A DNA stretch of 64,000 bases, taken from positions 64,499,868 through 64,563,867 of the forward strand of contig NC_052353.1 of NCBI RefSeq assembly GCF_009727055.1. The letters run 5' to 3'. Positions 1 to 10,944 of this stretch are shown piece by piece; position 1 is the first letter of the stretch; every line of letters starts with the position of its first letter. Under the pieces are notes generated by a model. That model was not told the origin of the DNA. It ran no database searches and saw only the letters and a program-made list of their open reading frames with translations. The DNA comes from Benincasa hispida (Eukaryota; Streptophyta; Magnoliopsida; Cucurbitales; Cucurbitaceae). The translations under genes were made by a program, and so were the position numbers.

Positions 1-350
1 GCTTCTCGTAGTATCCTCATTATATCCCAACTTCATTAATATAAATGAGTACAAACATACAATTCAACTAGGTTTGGCAAAATTGACAGCCTGCTTTGAA
101 AGAAATTCAATCAAGGCCACGTTATTCAATTTTATTGTTGGGATATTGGTGTTTAATGAAAATGAAACTAGTTTTTAGTTTTGTTTTAAAAAAATTCTTA
201 TTATTATTATTTTTTTACAACGGCCACAATTTGGTTTTTTTTTTTTCAAAAAAAAAAAAGGTAGCATTGGCCCTTACAAAAGAGCTCTCTTCTTATTTTA
301 ATTTTCAACTAAATTGCTTAGAGATTGTTCAGGGATAGAACTCAAATTTA
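1..350. repeat. Host tandem-repeat unit, left part (interrupted by the TE nest)
   Basis: Positions 1-350 match 26110-26458 in the same orientation with few differences and a nearly constant offset of 26109. The unit ends in a segment reading about ATTGTTCAGGGATAGAAC, which also occurs at 25959 immediately right of the transposon nest. The 350 bases therefore appear to be the left part of a repeat unit split by the nest. I see no gene in it; the short reading frame is low-complexity poly-T/poly-A. Confidence 0.75.
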
Positions 351-796
351 TTCTCTCTCTTTTTTTTGACCGCATTCGCTTGACAACCGCAACTTCTATG
401 CGATGAACGCATGCAGTTGATGGCCGCAACATCTATGCGATGACCGCATTCGCTCGACAGCCACAACTTCTATGCGATGGACACATGCAGTTAATGGCTG
501 CAACATCCATGCGTCGAACATATGCGTTTGCTTTTGCGATGAAGAGATTCCCCGCATGTGGTTGTCTTTGCGATAGCCAGGCTCCCGCGCATGCGATCGA
601 TTCCTGCGTTAGCTACAAAAACAAACAATTGAATGCATAATAATACATAATAGTGGGTTAGCCGAGATTCTTAATGCCGATCAACCCAAACTCGTTTTCT
701 CATGATTTCCTAACATAATCGCCGCATATTCTACTTAACAACCCTCATAATTTTAAATAAAATGCCTATAATGACGTGCATTTCTGCCTGTCATCA
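351..796 (-). repeat. 3' LTR remnant of the coding-free element
   Basis: Direct repeat of 3749-4194, clearly alignable from 367 onwards. It holds about two tandem copies of a roughly 75-bp unit rich in TGCGATG and CCGCATTCGC motifs. The left 1.65 kb of the LTR is missing. The right end (element 5' side of this LTR) reads TGATGACAGG on the minus strand, matching TGATGATGGG at the end of the other LTR. Confidence 0.75.
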
Positions 797-811
797 CACC
801 CCCAAACTTAG
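797..811 (-). other. Polypurine tract
   Basis: The minus strand reads CTAAGTTTGGGGGTG directly before the LTR end at 796. This form is common for the plus-strand priming site of plant Ty3/gypsy elements. It fixes the element orientation as minus. Confidence 0.65.
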
Positions 812-2070
812 AATCATGTTTGTCCTCAAGCATGCATTATACTCAAGAAATTCAATATTCACCCTCAGGCTTTCCTTTGCGAACCAGCCTCTCAGAATAA
901 AATTCTCTCATACCTCTAACCATGGTCGCAATACTCTCCTCTACTTCGGCTACTTCTTCAAAGAGATATTTTCTAAGCTTAATTCCGGCAAGCCTTTGCA
1001 CAAAAACTTTTTACTCATTCCCCGCAATTTTGCGATTAGCTTTTAAGAATGCATTCGTTGAAACAATTCGAAGCTTTGCGATTTTATTATTAGAATGCGG
1101 CGTTGAACCTTTGCACAAAAAATTCGAGTAAGTGCCTTTCACAACTTAACTCATATCAGCATGGATTTCCCCATTGAGCTGACAATGGAGTTTTTATTCC
1201 CGAACTTTTTTTTTTTAGCATCACAATGTAGTGAACGCATTTCTTCGAAACAACTGCCACCCCCAAACTTAGAGATTGGCAGCGTTCTCGCCGCAAAGCT
1301 AGAGACAAACTCACCAAGAATGCGATAACAAATGTTTTAGCAAAGGTTTGCACGTAATAAAGCTTAGACTGCCAAATTTTGAAGAAGCTATCAAAAGTAA
1401 GGTGAGCCTTGCGATACTTAGTTAGCAAATGTAGTGAATTATATGTACCATCATAGATGTATCACAAAGGAAGGCAAGTGGACAAAGAGAATTTCAAAAG
1501 GATAATGCATAAAAGATAACAAGAAAAGAACCATGAGTAGAATAACACTTGCGATCATGCTTCAGAATTCATGCGGTTGAAGCCATGCGTTGAATGATGG
1601 AGAGGATTCTTCCGTTGTAACTGCGCATCGAGGAGAATTATTGTCACACCTACAAGGAGCAAATGCACCATCGCCAAGGAAGCAGCCTTATATCCAAAAT
1701 AACAAGTAAAAATAAACTAACTAGGAAAGCAAGGTAAAGATAGAGTAGAAGACGTCCTTGGAAAAATTGAAGTGAGGTCACCGTAAGGAGTCTTCCATGC
1801 AGGAGATTGCTCTCGACTACTTAGGTCAAGAGGCTCGCCCTGACCATTAAAACATCCGGCAATTGTTGGGCGCATGTTGGCCTCCATGTGCTTAGAACTA
1901 CCTTTAGCTCATGCGACTGATTGCCCTTCTATCTTGGGGTCAATACTGGCTTTCGGCGCATCACCTCCACTTCAATATTGTTTGCAGCTTGGTCGAACAA
2001 GCTACAATACTCCCAAGGTAAAAAGGTTGCCTGCGAAAACAAAAAACTCAACAAACTATTAGCTGCCAAG
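812..2070 (-). other. Internal non-coding region of the LARD-like element
   Basis: About 1.26 kb between polypurine tract and primer-binding site. Only short reading frames without recognisable domains occur. A second polypurine-like stretch (1260-1272, plus strand CCCCCAAACTTAG) suggests a duplicated or composite 3' region. Confidence 0.5.
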
Positions 2071-2090
2071 TCCTCGGCAACGGTGCCAAA
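2071..2090 (-). other. Primer-binding site of the LARD-like element
   Basis: The minus strand reads TTTGGCACCGTTGCCGAGGA, a one- or two-base variant of the TGGCGCCGTTGCCGGGGA primer-binding site typical of plant Ty3/gypsy elements. It lies 4 bp from the LTR edge at 2095. Confidence 0.75.
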
Positions 2091-2094
2091 AAAT

Positions 2095-4194
2095 TGATGA
2101 CGAGAATTTGTGAACGCAATTATGCAATGCATGTCTTAGGTTATGCGTTGGTTCTCATGTGTCGGTGGTCATGCGTTAGAATGGAATGTATGCATTGATC
2201 TCTTATGCAATGACCATGTGTTTCTGTCACAAGTTTTCTTACACTCTCGCCAAGTATAATGAGAACGCAAGTTTCTTGGGTGATCCGAGGTCGAACTCAT
2301 GGACTTGTAGTTAAATGGTATGCGGTAAAGTGTATGCGGCGAATAAATAAAAGAATGATGAGGGTTATAGGCTAAGCACTACTCCTACTCCTAACTAACA
2401 GATTAAGCGGTGGAAGTATGAATGAGAGGTAGAGACACGGCAACTGTTGACACGTAGTAAAATGCATGGAAAAATAAATAAAATGGTGAGGACGTATTCA
2501 TCGCAACCCTAAGCTTGACCGCAAGGGTAACCCCAGTCAACGCATACTATGCGATCATGCTATACACACTTGACGAAGGCACATGCGATGTATAAGCAAT
2601 AGTGTCAAGAGGCCTTATTTCTAAGTCTCTATTCCCGCTCACGTGCTTTACCACCATATCCTACTTAAAGGGTGTATACATTGTGTAGTAGCAAATGGAG
2701 CTTATTTCTAAGTCCCCATTCTTGCTTATACAGTTTCTAAACTGACCCTCTCAAGTTCTAGATTCTAACCTAGCTCTCTCAAGTCTTAGGTTCTTTCTTT
2801 AGACTCTCTCTCGAGTAGCACTAAAGGGGTGATGGACGCAAGCATAAGACAAGGTGATCGCATACAACATGGCTGACGTAAGATTATTCTTATCTCTAGT
2901 GAACACTTGCTTACATTGCTTAATGCGACCAACCACTTACCCTCCCGGGCAGTTAGTTGCTGCTGATTCTACTCATAGACAAGCATTGCGTCTTTCTATA
3001 GACAAGCGTTGCTACAGCTTCACACCAAGCAAATAAGATTTTCTCACAACACTCACGCAACGTACACCTCCTGGTGGTTTGCTACATGCTTTATATGTCT
3101 ATGCCTCATGATTAAATATGCGATACTCTAACAGTCTTACTCAGTGATGCAATGAAAGTAAAGAATGCTAAGTAGATGGAGATGGAGATGGATTCGAAGG
3201 AAATATAGGAATGCGTTGATCACAAAATGTATTAATTCTTTAAGCCAAAATGTAATACAATGCAAAGAAAGAAGATAAATAGAGGGCCAGTTGGAAGCAA
3301 TGTCTTGCTTCCAGCAGATGTGTGTCAAGGTTGCCAGTGGTGCCATGGTCGGGCAGTGGAGTAGACTCTCTCGAGGTCTAACTCCGACGAAGGCTTCGGT
3401 TGTCACTCAGAATGATTGAAAGAGATAAATAACTCTCAAGCTATCTTCTCATGCTTTGGTCTGGATCACAAAAATCCGCCCTAAGGTAGAGAGCCTCAGG
3501 CGAAAAACTTTGGATAATCTGAAGTTCTGCTCAACGGCTTCTATTTATAGAGCTTGATTGCCGACAGCATTAATAGACCTGCTCTGATTCTGACATTCAT
3601 GGCATGATGGTTCTTTTCTAAATCTCTGTTGCTAACGGCGTGGTATGTGAAATGTCAACATCATCTTTTTTATAATCCCAATGTATGTGTTCATGTTTGC
3701 ATTCCACCAACCTTGCGATTACCCTTTTATTATGGTATTCTCTGTAGCCAAAATCTCTCTACGATGACCGCATTCGCTTGACAGTCGCAACTTGTATACG
3801 ATGGACGCATGCATTTGATAGCCGCAACATTTATGCGATAACCGCATTCGCTCGACAGTCACAACTTCTATGTGTTGGACGCATGTGGTTAATGGCCGCA
3901 ACATCCATGCATCGAACGTATGCATTTGCTTCTGTGATGAAGAAATTCCCCACATGCGGTCGTCTTTGTGATAGCCAGGCTCTTGCACATGCGATTGATT
4001 CCTACGTTAGCTACAAAAATAAAAAATTGAACGCACAATAATGCATAATAGTGGGTTAGCCGAGATTCTTAATGCCAATTGACGCAAACTCGTTTTCTCA
4101 TGAATTCCTAACATAATCGTCGTATATTCTACTTAACAGCCTTATAATTCTAAATAAAAGGCCTATAATGACGTGCATTTCTGCCCATCATCAT
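2095..4194 (-). repeat. 5' LTR (2.1 kb) of the coding-free element
   Basis: Bounded by TGATGACGAG at 2095 and CCCATCATCA at 4194, giving TG...CA ends with an extended TGATGA/TCATCA terminal inverted repeat. It is unusually long and rich in TGCG/GCGAT words compared with flanking DNA. The last 430 bp match 351-796. No coding capacity. Confidence 0.75.
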
Positions 4195-5677
4195 TCGCTT
4201 AGGATTAAAGTGCCCCCCACAGCATGCTCATGACAAGAAGCTAAAGCAAAAAGGAATTCATCGTTTGGGACACCTTCTAATCATTTGATCTGAGTAAATT
4301 TCCACAGATAATGATATTCCTATACATAGTATTTTGACTCCCTTTTAATCTTATCAAGTTTACACTTTTTGAGATCAGAGGGAAGATCGTCTGAGACCAA
4401 ATTATTTACCAGATCTGCATACAATAGAGTCATGGAAAGACCATCTGCCCGACATTAATGTGTAATCTGGGAAGTCACCATCAGAATGAAGACATACCTT
4501 AGTTGTACTAAGTCTACATAGATGATCAACAATTACGGTTTCATACCCTTTTCTGTCCTCGAGCTTCATGTTGAACTCTGAAGAAGTAGAACCCACCTCA
4601 ACAAACGTTGGTTGGACTCTTTTTTTGACATCAAGTTGCAGAGAGTTTCATGGTCAGAAAATACAATAATTTTAGAAACAATATCATAAGTACGAAATTT
4701 TTCTATAGCAAAAACAACGACAAGAAACTCCGTCTTTGTCGTAGTGTAGTTGCATTGGCTCGAGTTCAGAGTCTTAGAAGTGTAGTAAATTACGTGGTGC
4801 TTTTTGTCCGCCTTTTGGCCAAGAACTGCTCCTACTGTAGAGTCACTCATGTCACACATAATCTCGAAGTGGAAGTCCCAACGAGGAGCTTGCATGATTG
4901 GAGCATAAGACTGAGCATTTTTCAGCACATCAAAACGGGTTTTGCACTTGTCATTAAACATAAATTCCAAATCCTCTTGAAGCAAAAAGGTCATTGGTCG
5001 AGCGATTTTGCTAAACTCCTTGATGAACCTACGATAGAATCTTGCATGGTCAAGAAACAAATGGACCTCCCTAATATTTGTGGGACAAGGGAGCTTAGCA
5101 ATGATATCATCTTTTGCACAATCAACTTCAATACCTTTTCAGAAATAGTATGCCCAAATACAATTCCATGCAAGGCCATGAAATGACATTCTCAAAATTC
5201 AACACTAAGTTAGACACAATGCATCTTTTCAAAACTCTAGACAAATTTGGCAGACAATCAGGGAAAGAGTCTTTATATACCGTAAAGTCATCCATAAGAT
5301 TCTCAATAAACTCAGAGAAAACACTCATCATACAACGTTGGAATATACCTAAGGCGTTGTATAATCTAAACGATATCTGCCTAAAGGAAAAGGTACCGAA
5401 GGGGCAAGTAAAGGTTGTCTTCTATTGATCTTCCACTAATTGTTCTTCTTGCTCGCTAGTTAAATTCTTTGACATCTACCAATTCTTGTGGGCTAATTCG
5501 TTTGATATCTACCAATGTCCAACTAATCACTGGTCTATATTTATGCAACACTTCCACTAATTGTTTTTCTTGCTCACTAGTTAAATCCTTTGAGAAAACC
5601 ACGGCAATGTCTCGATTTCTCCAAGATCGGCAGACTTGAGATGGTGAAAGAGATCCTTCAATTCCACTTTTGGTGAG
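4195..5677 (-). mobile_element. Ty3/gypsy element A, left fragment (pol remnant)
   Basis: Minus-strand pol remnant that I join to 22189-25958 as one interrupted element. The right fragment ends just after the protease. This fragment begins in the linker preceding RT (minus-strand residues like VELKDLFHHLKSADLGE). Elements B and C1 lie between them. The left edge is cut by the LTR of the coding-free element inside the integrase N-terminal part. Confidence 0.65.
4200..5660 (-). pseudogene. Ty3/gypsy pol remnant: linker, RT C-terminal half, RNase H, integrase start
   Basis: Reading on the minus strand from 5660: the protease-RT linker ending in WTLVDIK, then RT from KTTFTCPFG with the catalytic box LMDDF (normally FMDDF), then RNase H (4566-5060, residues YYTSKTLNSSQCNYTTT), the linker with DHLCRL, and at about 4240-4290 the integrase lead-in DQMIRRCVP. 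The N-terminal half of RT is missing between linker and KTTFTCPFG. A 45-bp direct repeat (5429-5475 and 5549-5595) marks the rearrangement. Frameshifts and stops throughout; not functional. Confidence 0.8.
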
Positions 5678-6304
5678 TGTTGGGCTTGCTCACTTAATTG
5701 CTTGACCAAGAAAAGCCCAAATGATGAAAATGTCTTCAACTGAAAAGGTCCATGATCTTCCAGTTGATGTGCAACACGTGGTAATCACTACTATCACTGC
5801 CTGATGGAAGTGACACCACTCTGATAGGAAAACGGGATAACAAAACAATCTGATTTTCTTTCTTTCTCTCATTTCAGACTTCTGTTTACAAAAGCTTTCT
5901 CTCTAACCCTCTTCTTGTTTAATCGTTTGCGTGATTTTACTATGTGAATGAAGAAGAATATGAAACATGCAATGTGATAAAGAGAAAGAAGAGGAAAAGA
6001 GTTACACAGAGATGTACATGGTTCAGCAATGGAGTGCCTACATCCACGGAAAGGAGAAGAACTTCTTTTATTCAAGAGTTAAGTCACTTTTCTTTTACAG
6101 ATCTTGTAGCTTCCTTGTAAGTTTGTAAAAAGATCTATCTACTAAATGTAAATGATGCATATTTATACTTTGAGCTGATACAAGTAGTTACATAACAAAT
6201 TGTAAAGTGTAAATAGCCGTTGAAGTCTTGATTTGTATGCTTGAGCTTATTTTTATACTTCAAATCTTCACCTTAAGCTCAACATCTTCACCTTAAGCTC
6301 AACA
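5678..6304 (-). repeat. 3' LTR of copia C1
   Basis: Starts TGTTGGGCTTGC and ends AAGCTCAACA, giving TG...CA ends. About 90 percent alike to 10358-10944 by eye. Its end carries two tandem copies of CTTCACCTTAAGCTCAACA (19 bp). The following bases on the minus strand are purine-rich (GGAAGGAGAAAAG), fitting a polypurine tract. This copy is complete at 627 bp. Confidence 0.85.
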
Positions 6305-6359
6305 TGCAAGCTTTTCTCCTTCCAAATCTAACTGCTCTTCACCCCTTTTCAGGTAGCTG

Positions 6360-9300
6360 GAAGCCGATCTAACCAAGACAGTTGAAGAGCTTGAGCTTTG
6401 AAACAGGTTTGGTAAGCATAATAGTTGCATTCTCAGTGGTATGGGCTTTGTGAACTTCGACTTTAACTTTTTCTATTTTGTCCCTTACGAAATGATATTT
6501 TATATCTATGTGTTTGGTCCTTGAGTGGTATTAAGGGTTTTTGGAAAGATGAATGGCATTTTGGTTATCACAGTAGATCTAAATTACTGTTTGATTGATA
6601 CCAAAGTCCTTCATCAACCCCTTTAACCATAATGCTTCTTTTATAGCTTTTGATAATGCCATGTATTTTGCTTCAGTAGTAGATAGGGCTATGATTGACG
6701 AAAGGTTTTCTTTCCAACATGGTAAATTAGGACCATATAAGAATAGATAACCTGTTAATAATCTCCTTTTGTCTTGGTCACCTGCAAAATTTGATTCAAC
6801 ATATCCATATATCTCTAATTCTGTTTCTTTTGTACTTTGATATGTTAATTTAGATTGTTTAGACCATATTAATTATCTTAATATCCATTTTGTTGCTTCC
6901 CAATATATTTTTCAAGGGTTAGACATGTATCTACTGACAAGACTAGTACAATAGGATAGGTCTGGTCTAGTTAATATCATTAGATACATTAAACTACCTA
7001 CTGCTTGGTTGTAAGAGATTAATTGCATTTGAGTTAAATGTTCTATATCTGTTTTCTTAGGTGAATTAGGTTAGGAGAGTTTAAAATCACTAGCAATAGG
7101 TATAGTACTAGGCTTAGCATTAGACATATTGAACCTTTTAATAACCTTTTCACAGTAGTTTGTTTAACTGATGGTGAGGATAGAGGAAACCTTATCTCTG
7201 TTTATTTCAATCCCAAGAATCTTTTTAGACTAACCCAAGTCTTTCATGTCAAACACTCTCTTTAGAAGATCTTTGACATGTTTTGTATCCTCCTTGAATT
7301 TCCCAACTAGCAACTTTGTCCTTATAGGTAGTTGAATTAACATAAGAACAAATGTCGTAGGTACTCTTTTGAAACCCAATACTCTCTATGTAGTCATTGA
7401 ATCTTTTGTACCAGCATCTAGGAAATTGTTTAAGACCATATATAGATTTGTTTAGGAGACAATAAAGATCTTCCTTTCCTCTTTCTTCAAACTCTTTAGG
7501 TTGAACCATATAGATAACCTCTTCTAGATTTCCATGAAGGAAATCTATTTTAACATCTAGTTGATCTAATTCAAGGTTGTAATGAGCAACTAGAGACAGC
7601 AGAAGTCTGATAGAGGTTTGCTTTACCACTAGTGAAAAAATTTAAGAATAGTCTATATCTTCCCTTTGAGTAAATCCCTTAGCCACTAACCTAGCCTTAT
7701 ACCTAGGTTTTTCTTCTTTAATAGAACTCTTCTTTAGTTTATATATCCACTTGGAAGCTATAGGCTTGCATCCTTTAGGAAGAGGGGCTAGGGTCCAAGT
7801 GTTGTTGACACTGAGTGATTTCATTTCTTCACACATAGCTTCAATCCAAGACTTAGCATTAGGGCAGCTCACTGCCTCTTCAAAAGAAGCAGGTTCTTGG
7901 TCATTAAGAGTTATTGTGGCATTTAGAACTAGGTTCATGTAATTAGTTTCAGTATACCTAACTGGAGGAACTATGACTCTTCTTTGTCTATTCTTAGCTA
8001 ATTAATACTGACTCAAATCAAGTTGAGTTTCAGTATGCTTAATAGACTCACCAGAGTTTTCCTCTTCTTCTTCTTCAGATTCATTAAAAGGGTTGTAACA
8101 AGTGGATAAATCTTTAGGTGCCTCCAGCTCAATCTTAGAAGTAATAGGGCTTTTAGGAACTTCACAGGTTGTCTTTTCCTTTTGCATAAACATCTCTTTC
8201 TCTAAAAGTAACATCCCTGCTTACAAAAAATCTTTTCTCAATAGGATTCCACTTCTTAAATCCTTTAACACCTTCTGAGAACCCAACAAAACATACACTT
8301 CACTACCCTAGATTTTAGTTTCCCCTGACTTTGGTGAATATAGCCTACACATCCAAATACCCTTAGATTATCTAGGGTAAGAGGATGTTTTGTCCATCTT
8401 TCTTCAGGAGTTAGGAAGTTTAGGAAGGAATGAGGACACCTATTTAAGGTGAAAACAGTGTAGCATGCTGCCTCAGCCCAATACTTTTCACTAAGAATAG
8501 CATCTAAAAGAAGACATCTAACCATTTCCATGATTGATCTATTAAGTCTCTCAGAAACTCCATTCTGTTGAGGAGTAAGTCTTACAGTCTTGTGCCTAGT
8601 TATGCCCGTTTCTTTACAAAACTTATTAAACTCTTCACTACAAAATTCCAGTCCATTATCAGTTCTCAGGTATTTAGTTTCTTTAGAAGTTTACTTTTCT
8701 ATCATGAGTTTCCATTTCTTAAACTTATTAAACACTTGGTCTTTAGTTTTAAGGAAGTAAACCCAGTTTTCCTAGAGAAATCATCAGTGAAAGAGAGTAA
8801 ATACCTTAAGCCACTTAGGTTAGGAGTAGGAGCTGGACCCCTAGGTCTGAATGAATATAATCTAGGATAGCCTTTGTGGTATGTTGTACTTTAGTAAAAC
8901 TTTGTCTTGTAGCCTTTCCTAAAACACAATGTTCACAGAAAGTTAGATTATCTGAGAGACCTTTAGGTAGAATCCCTTGCTTAGATAAGACTTCTAGGCC
9001 AGGACTAATACGAGACAGTCTCTTATGCCAAACATCAGCTTTAATGATCTTATTTATGGCGGCAACATATGCCACTGTCATCATTTCAACTCCTTTAACC
9101 ACAAATAAGTTATTTACTTTTTTCCTAACAAGTATTACCTTAGAGTCTTTTAGCACCTCAGGGTTCCTCCTTTGCCCCTGTATTCACACCCAATTGCATC
9201 AAGCATTCCTAAGGAAATTAAGTTTCTCTTCAGAAGTGGAACATATCTTACATTTCTAAGAATTTAACAGTTCCATCCTTAAGTTTCATAGAAACAAAGT

Positions 9301-9599
9301 TAATGCCTTCTATCTTACAGCCTTGGTTGTTTCCCATGTAAACCATTTCTCCTTTAATTTCTTTATAGGTGTTGAACCATGGTCTCATAGAGGTCATGTG
9401 ATAGGTGCATCTAGAATCTAGGACCAATCATGTTTTCCTAGGGGATTTACATGGTTGGATTTATCTAAGGTTAAGGCTAGAGCATTTTAGTAGATATAAG
9501 ATCCTTCTACCACAGAAGATTCGGGCTATTTATCTTTAGAGCCTTTATCTTTCTCTTGGTTTTTCCTTTTAAGAATAAAATAATCTTTGATTAAATGTC
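6360..9599 (-). pseudogene. Ty1/copia pol remnant of C1
   Basis: Minus-strand order: a zinc-knuckle remnant near 9600 (a cysteine replaced by a stop), protease near 9400-9430 with DSRCTYHMT where DSGC would be expected, pre-integrase and integrase start (8815-9156, VWHKRL, CEHCVLGKA), integrase C-terminal part (8265-8531), a variable acidic linker (8002-8214), RT (7249-7938, SIYGLKQ, KARLVAKGFTQ), and RNase H remnants to about 6400. RT is split by a stop near 7640 and the integrase core is broken near 8700. Closest to the Tork/TNT1 type by eye; lineage uncertain. Confidence 0.85.
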
Positions 9600-10285
9600 C
9601 TTTCTTTTTTCAGTATTTACATTTTAGTTTTTGTTTAGGCTTATTTTCTTCCGAATTATGTGGTTTTCTGTCCTTTGAGTGATTTGGTTTAAAATTTTCT
9701 TTAACAAATAACCCTTCACCACTAGAATGATCTTTGTTGTCAGTTTGTAACTCTAGCTCTCTAGTTCTTAAAGTTGATATTATTATATCAGAACTTATGT
9801 TATCCCTTTCGTATTTTAGAGCATTTTTTATTTTCCTATAGGGTTCAGGCAGAGAATTATGAAGCACATAGGCCTCATTTTCATCTCCAAGTGTCTCTCC
9901 TAAGGTTTTGAATTCATCTAGATTATCAGTTAAAGACTTTGATGAATCCATTTTAAATGTAAAGAATTTTTTTCCTAAGGTACATCTTACTAGAAAGATC
10001 CTTTATAGCATATAAGTCTTCCAATTTAGTCCATATACTATAGGCTGTTTCTTGATCTAGAACTTGCCTTAAAACATAATCATTAAGGTTTAGGACTAAC
10101 GTACCATAAGCTGTCAACTCCCAATCTTCTTTTTCTTGAGTTGTCACTGAGGTTAGGAGTGTAGATGGGTCAAGGAGAGCTCTGTGAGCCTTCTGTTGGC
10201 CAAGAATTGCTTTGATTTTGTCCTTCCATAGACCAAAATCTCATTTACCATCGAACTTCTCTACTTTAAATCTTGCTACTGACAT
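9600..10285 (-). pseudogene. Ty1/copia gag remnant of C1
   Basis: Begins MSVARFKVEKFDGK at 10285 on the minus strand, followed at once by an in-frame stop. It continues with the UBN2-type gag core (KEDWELTAYGTLVLNLND, then KLEDLYAIKDLSSKMYLR, then SLPEPYRKIKNALKYE) and a Lys/Glu-rich tail before the zinc knuckle. A frameshift lies near 9952. Gag would form the virus-like particle; this copy cannot make the full protein. Confidence 0.82.
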
Positions 10286-10342
10286 CTTGGAGTGAAACTT
10301 GAGTCTTGAATCTTCAAGAATTGCAATCTTGTAAGTCTTTTT

Positions 10343-10354
10343 GCTCTAATACCA
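10343..10354 (-). other. Primer-binding site of copia C1
   Basis: The minus strand reads TGGTATTAGAGC, one base from TGGTATCAGAGC, the initiator-Met tRNA complement used by most plant Ty1/copia elements. It lies 3 bp inside the LTR edge at 10358 and fixes the orientation. Confidence 0.85.
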
Positions 10355-10357
10355 CTT

Positions 10358-10944
10358 TGTTAGGCTTGCCCACTTAATTGCTTGACCAAGAAAAGCCCAA
10401 ATGATGAAAATGTCTACAGTTGAAAAGGCCCATGATCTTCCAACTGATGTGTAACACGTGGTAATCACCAATATCACTGCCTGATGGAAGTGACACCACT
10501 CTGATGGGAAAAAGAGAAAAATAACAAAACAATCTAATTTTCTCTCTCTCTCATTTCAAACTTCTGTTTACAGAAGCTTTCTCTCTAACCTCTTCTTGTT
10601 TGATCATTTGCGTGAGTTTGCTGTGTGAATGAAGAAGAAGATGAAACATGCAATGTGATAAAGAGAAAGAAGAGGAGAAGAGCTGCACAGAGATGTACGT
10701 GGTTCGGCAATGGAGTGCCTACATCTACGGGAAGGAGAAGAACTTCTATTATTCAAGAGCTAAGTCACTTTTCTTTTACAGATCTTGTAGCTTCCTTGTA
10801 AGTTTGTAAAAAGATCTATCTACTAAATGTAAATGATGTATATTTATACTTTGAGCTGATACAAGTAGTTACATAACAAATTGTAAAGAAAGTGTAAATA
10901 GCCGTTGAAGTCTTGATTTGTATGATTGAGCTTATTTTTATACT
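10358..10944 (-). repeat. 5' LTR of copia C1, outer end truncated
   Basis: Starts TGTTAGGCTTGCCC and matches 5678-6260. The match stops at 10944 inside TTTTTATACT, about 45 bp before the LTR end seen in the other copy. Beyond it lies the LTR of gypsy element B at an internal position. Confidence 0.85.

Larger units (their letters stand above)
351..4194 (-). mobile_element. Coding-free Ty3/gypsy-type LTR element (LARD-like), minus strand
   Basis: The element is assembled from a 2100-bp LTR at 2095-4194, a gypsy-type primer-binding site beside it, a 1.3-kb internal region with no convincing coding sequence, a polypurine tract at 797-811, and a second LTR copy of which only the last 446 bp remain (351-796). 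The two LTR copies align at a constant offset of 3398 bases. It has no gag or pol and so must depend on proteins from another element (inference). The right edge sits inside the integrase remnant of gypsy element A. The left edge is a deletion breakpoint against host repeat, so the target duplication cannot be seen. Confidence 0.7.
5678..10944 (-). mobile_element. Ty1/copia element C1, minus strand, degenerate
   Basis: Two LTRs (5678-6304 and 10358-10944) flank a gag-pol region in the copia order gag, protease, integrase, RT, RNase H read on the minus strand. A copia primer-binding site lies beside the right LTR and a purine-rich tract beside the left one. Many stops and frameshifts make it non-autonomous today. 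The outer end of the right LTR is lost, together with roughly 250 bp of the adjoining LTR of element B, so one deletion probably removed both. Confidence 0.88.

Noticed and set aside
440..640. Frames in the LARD LTR (also 3719-4041)
   Set aside because: Repeated in the other LTR copy and derived from the 75-bp tandem motif; not conserved between the copies as protein.
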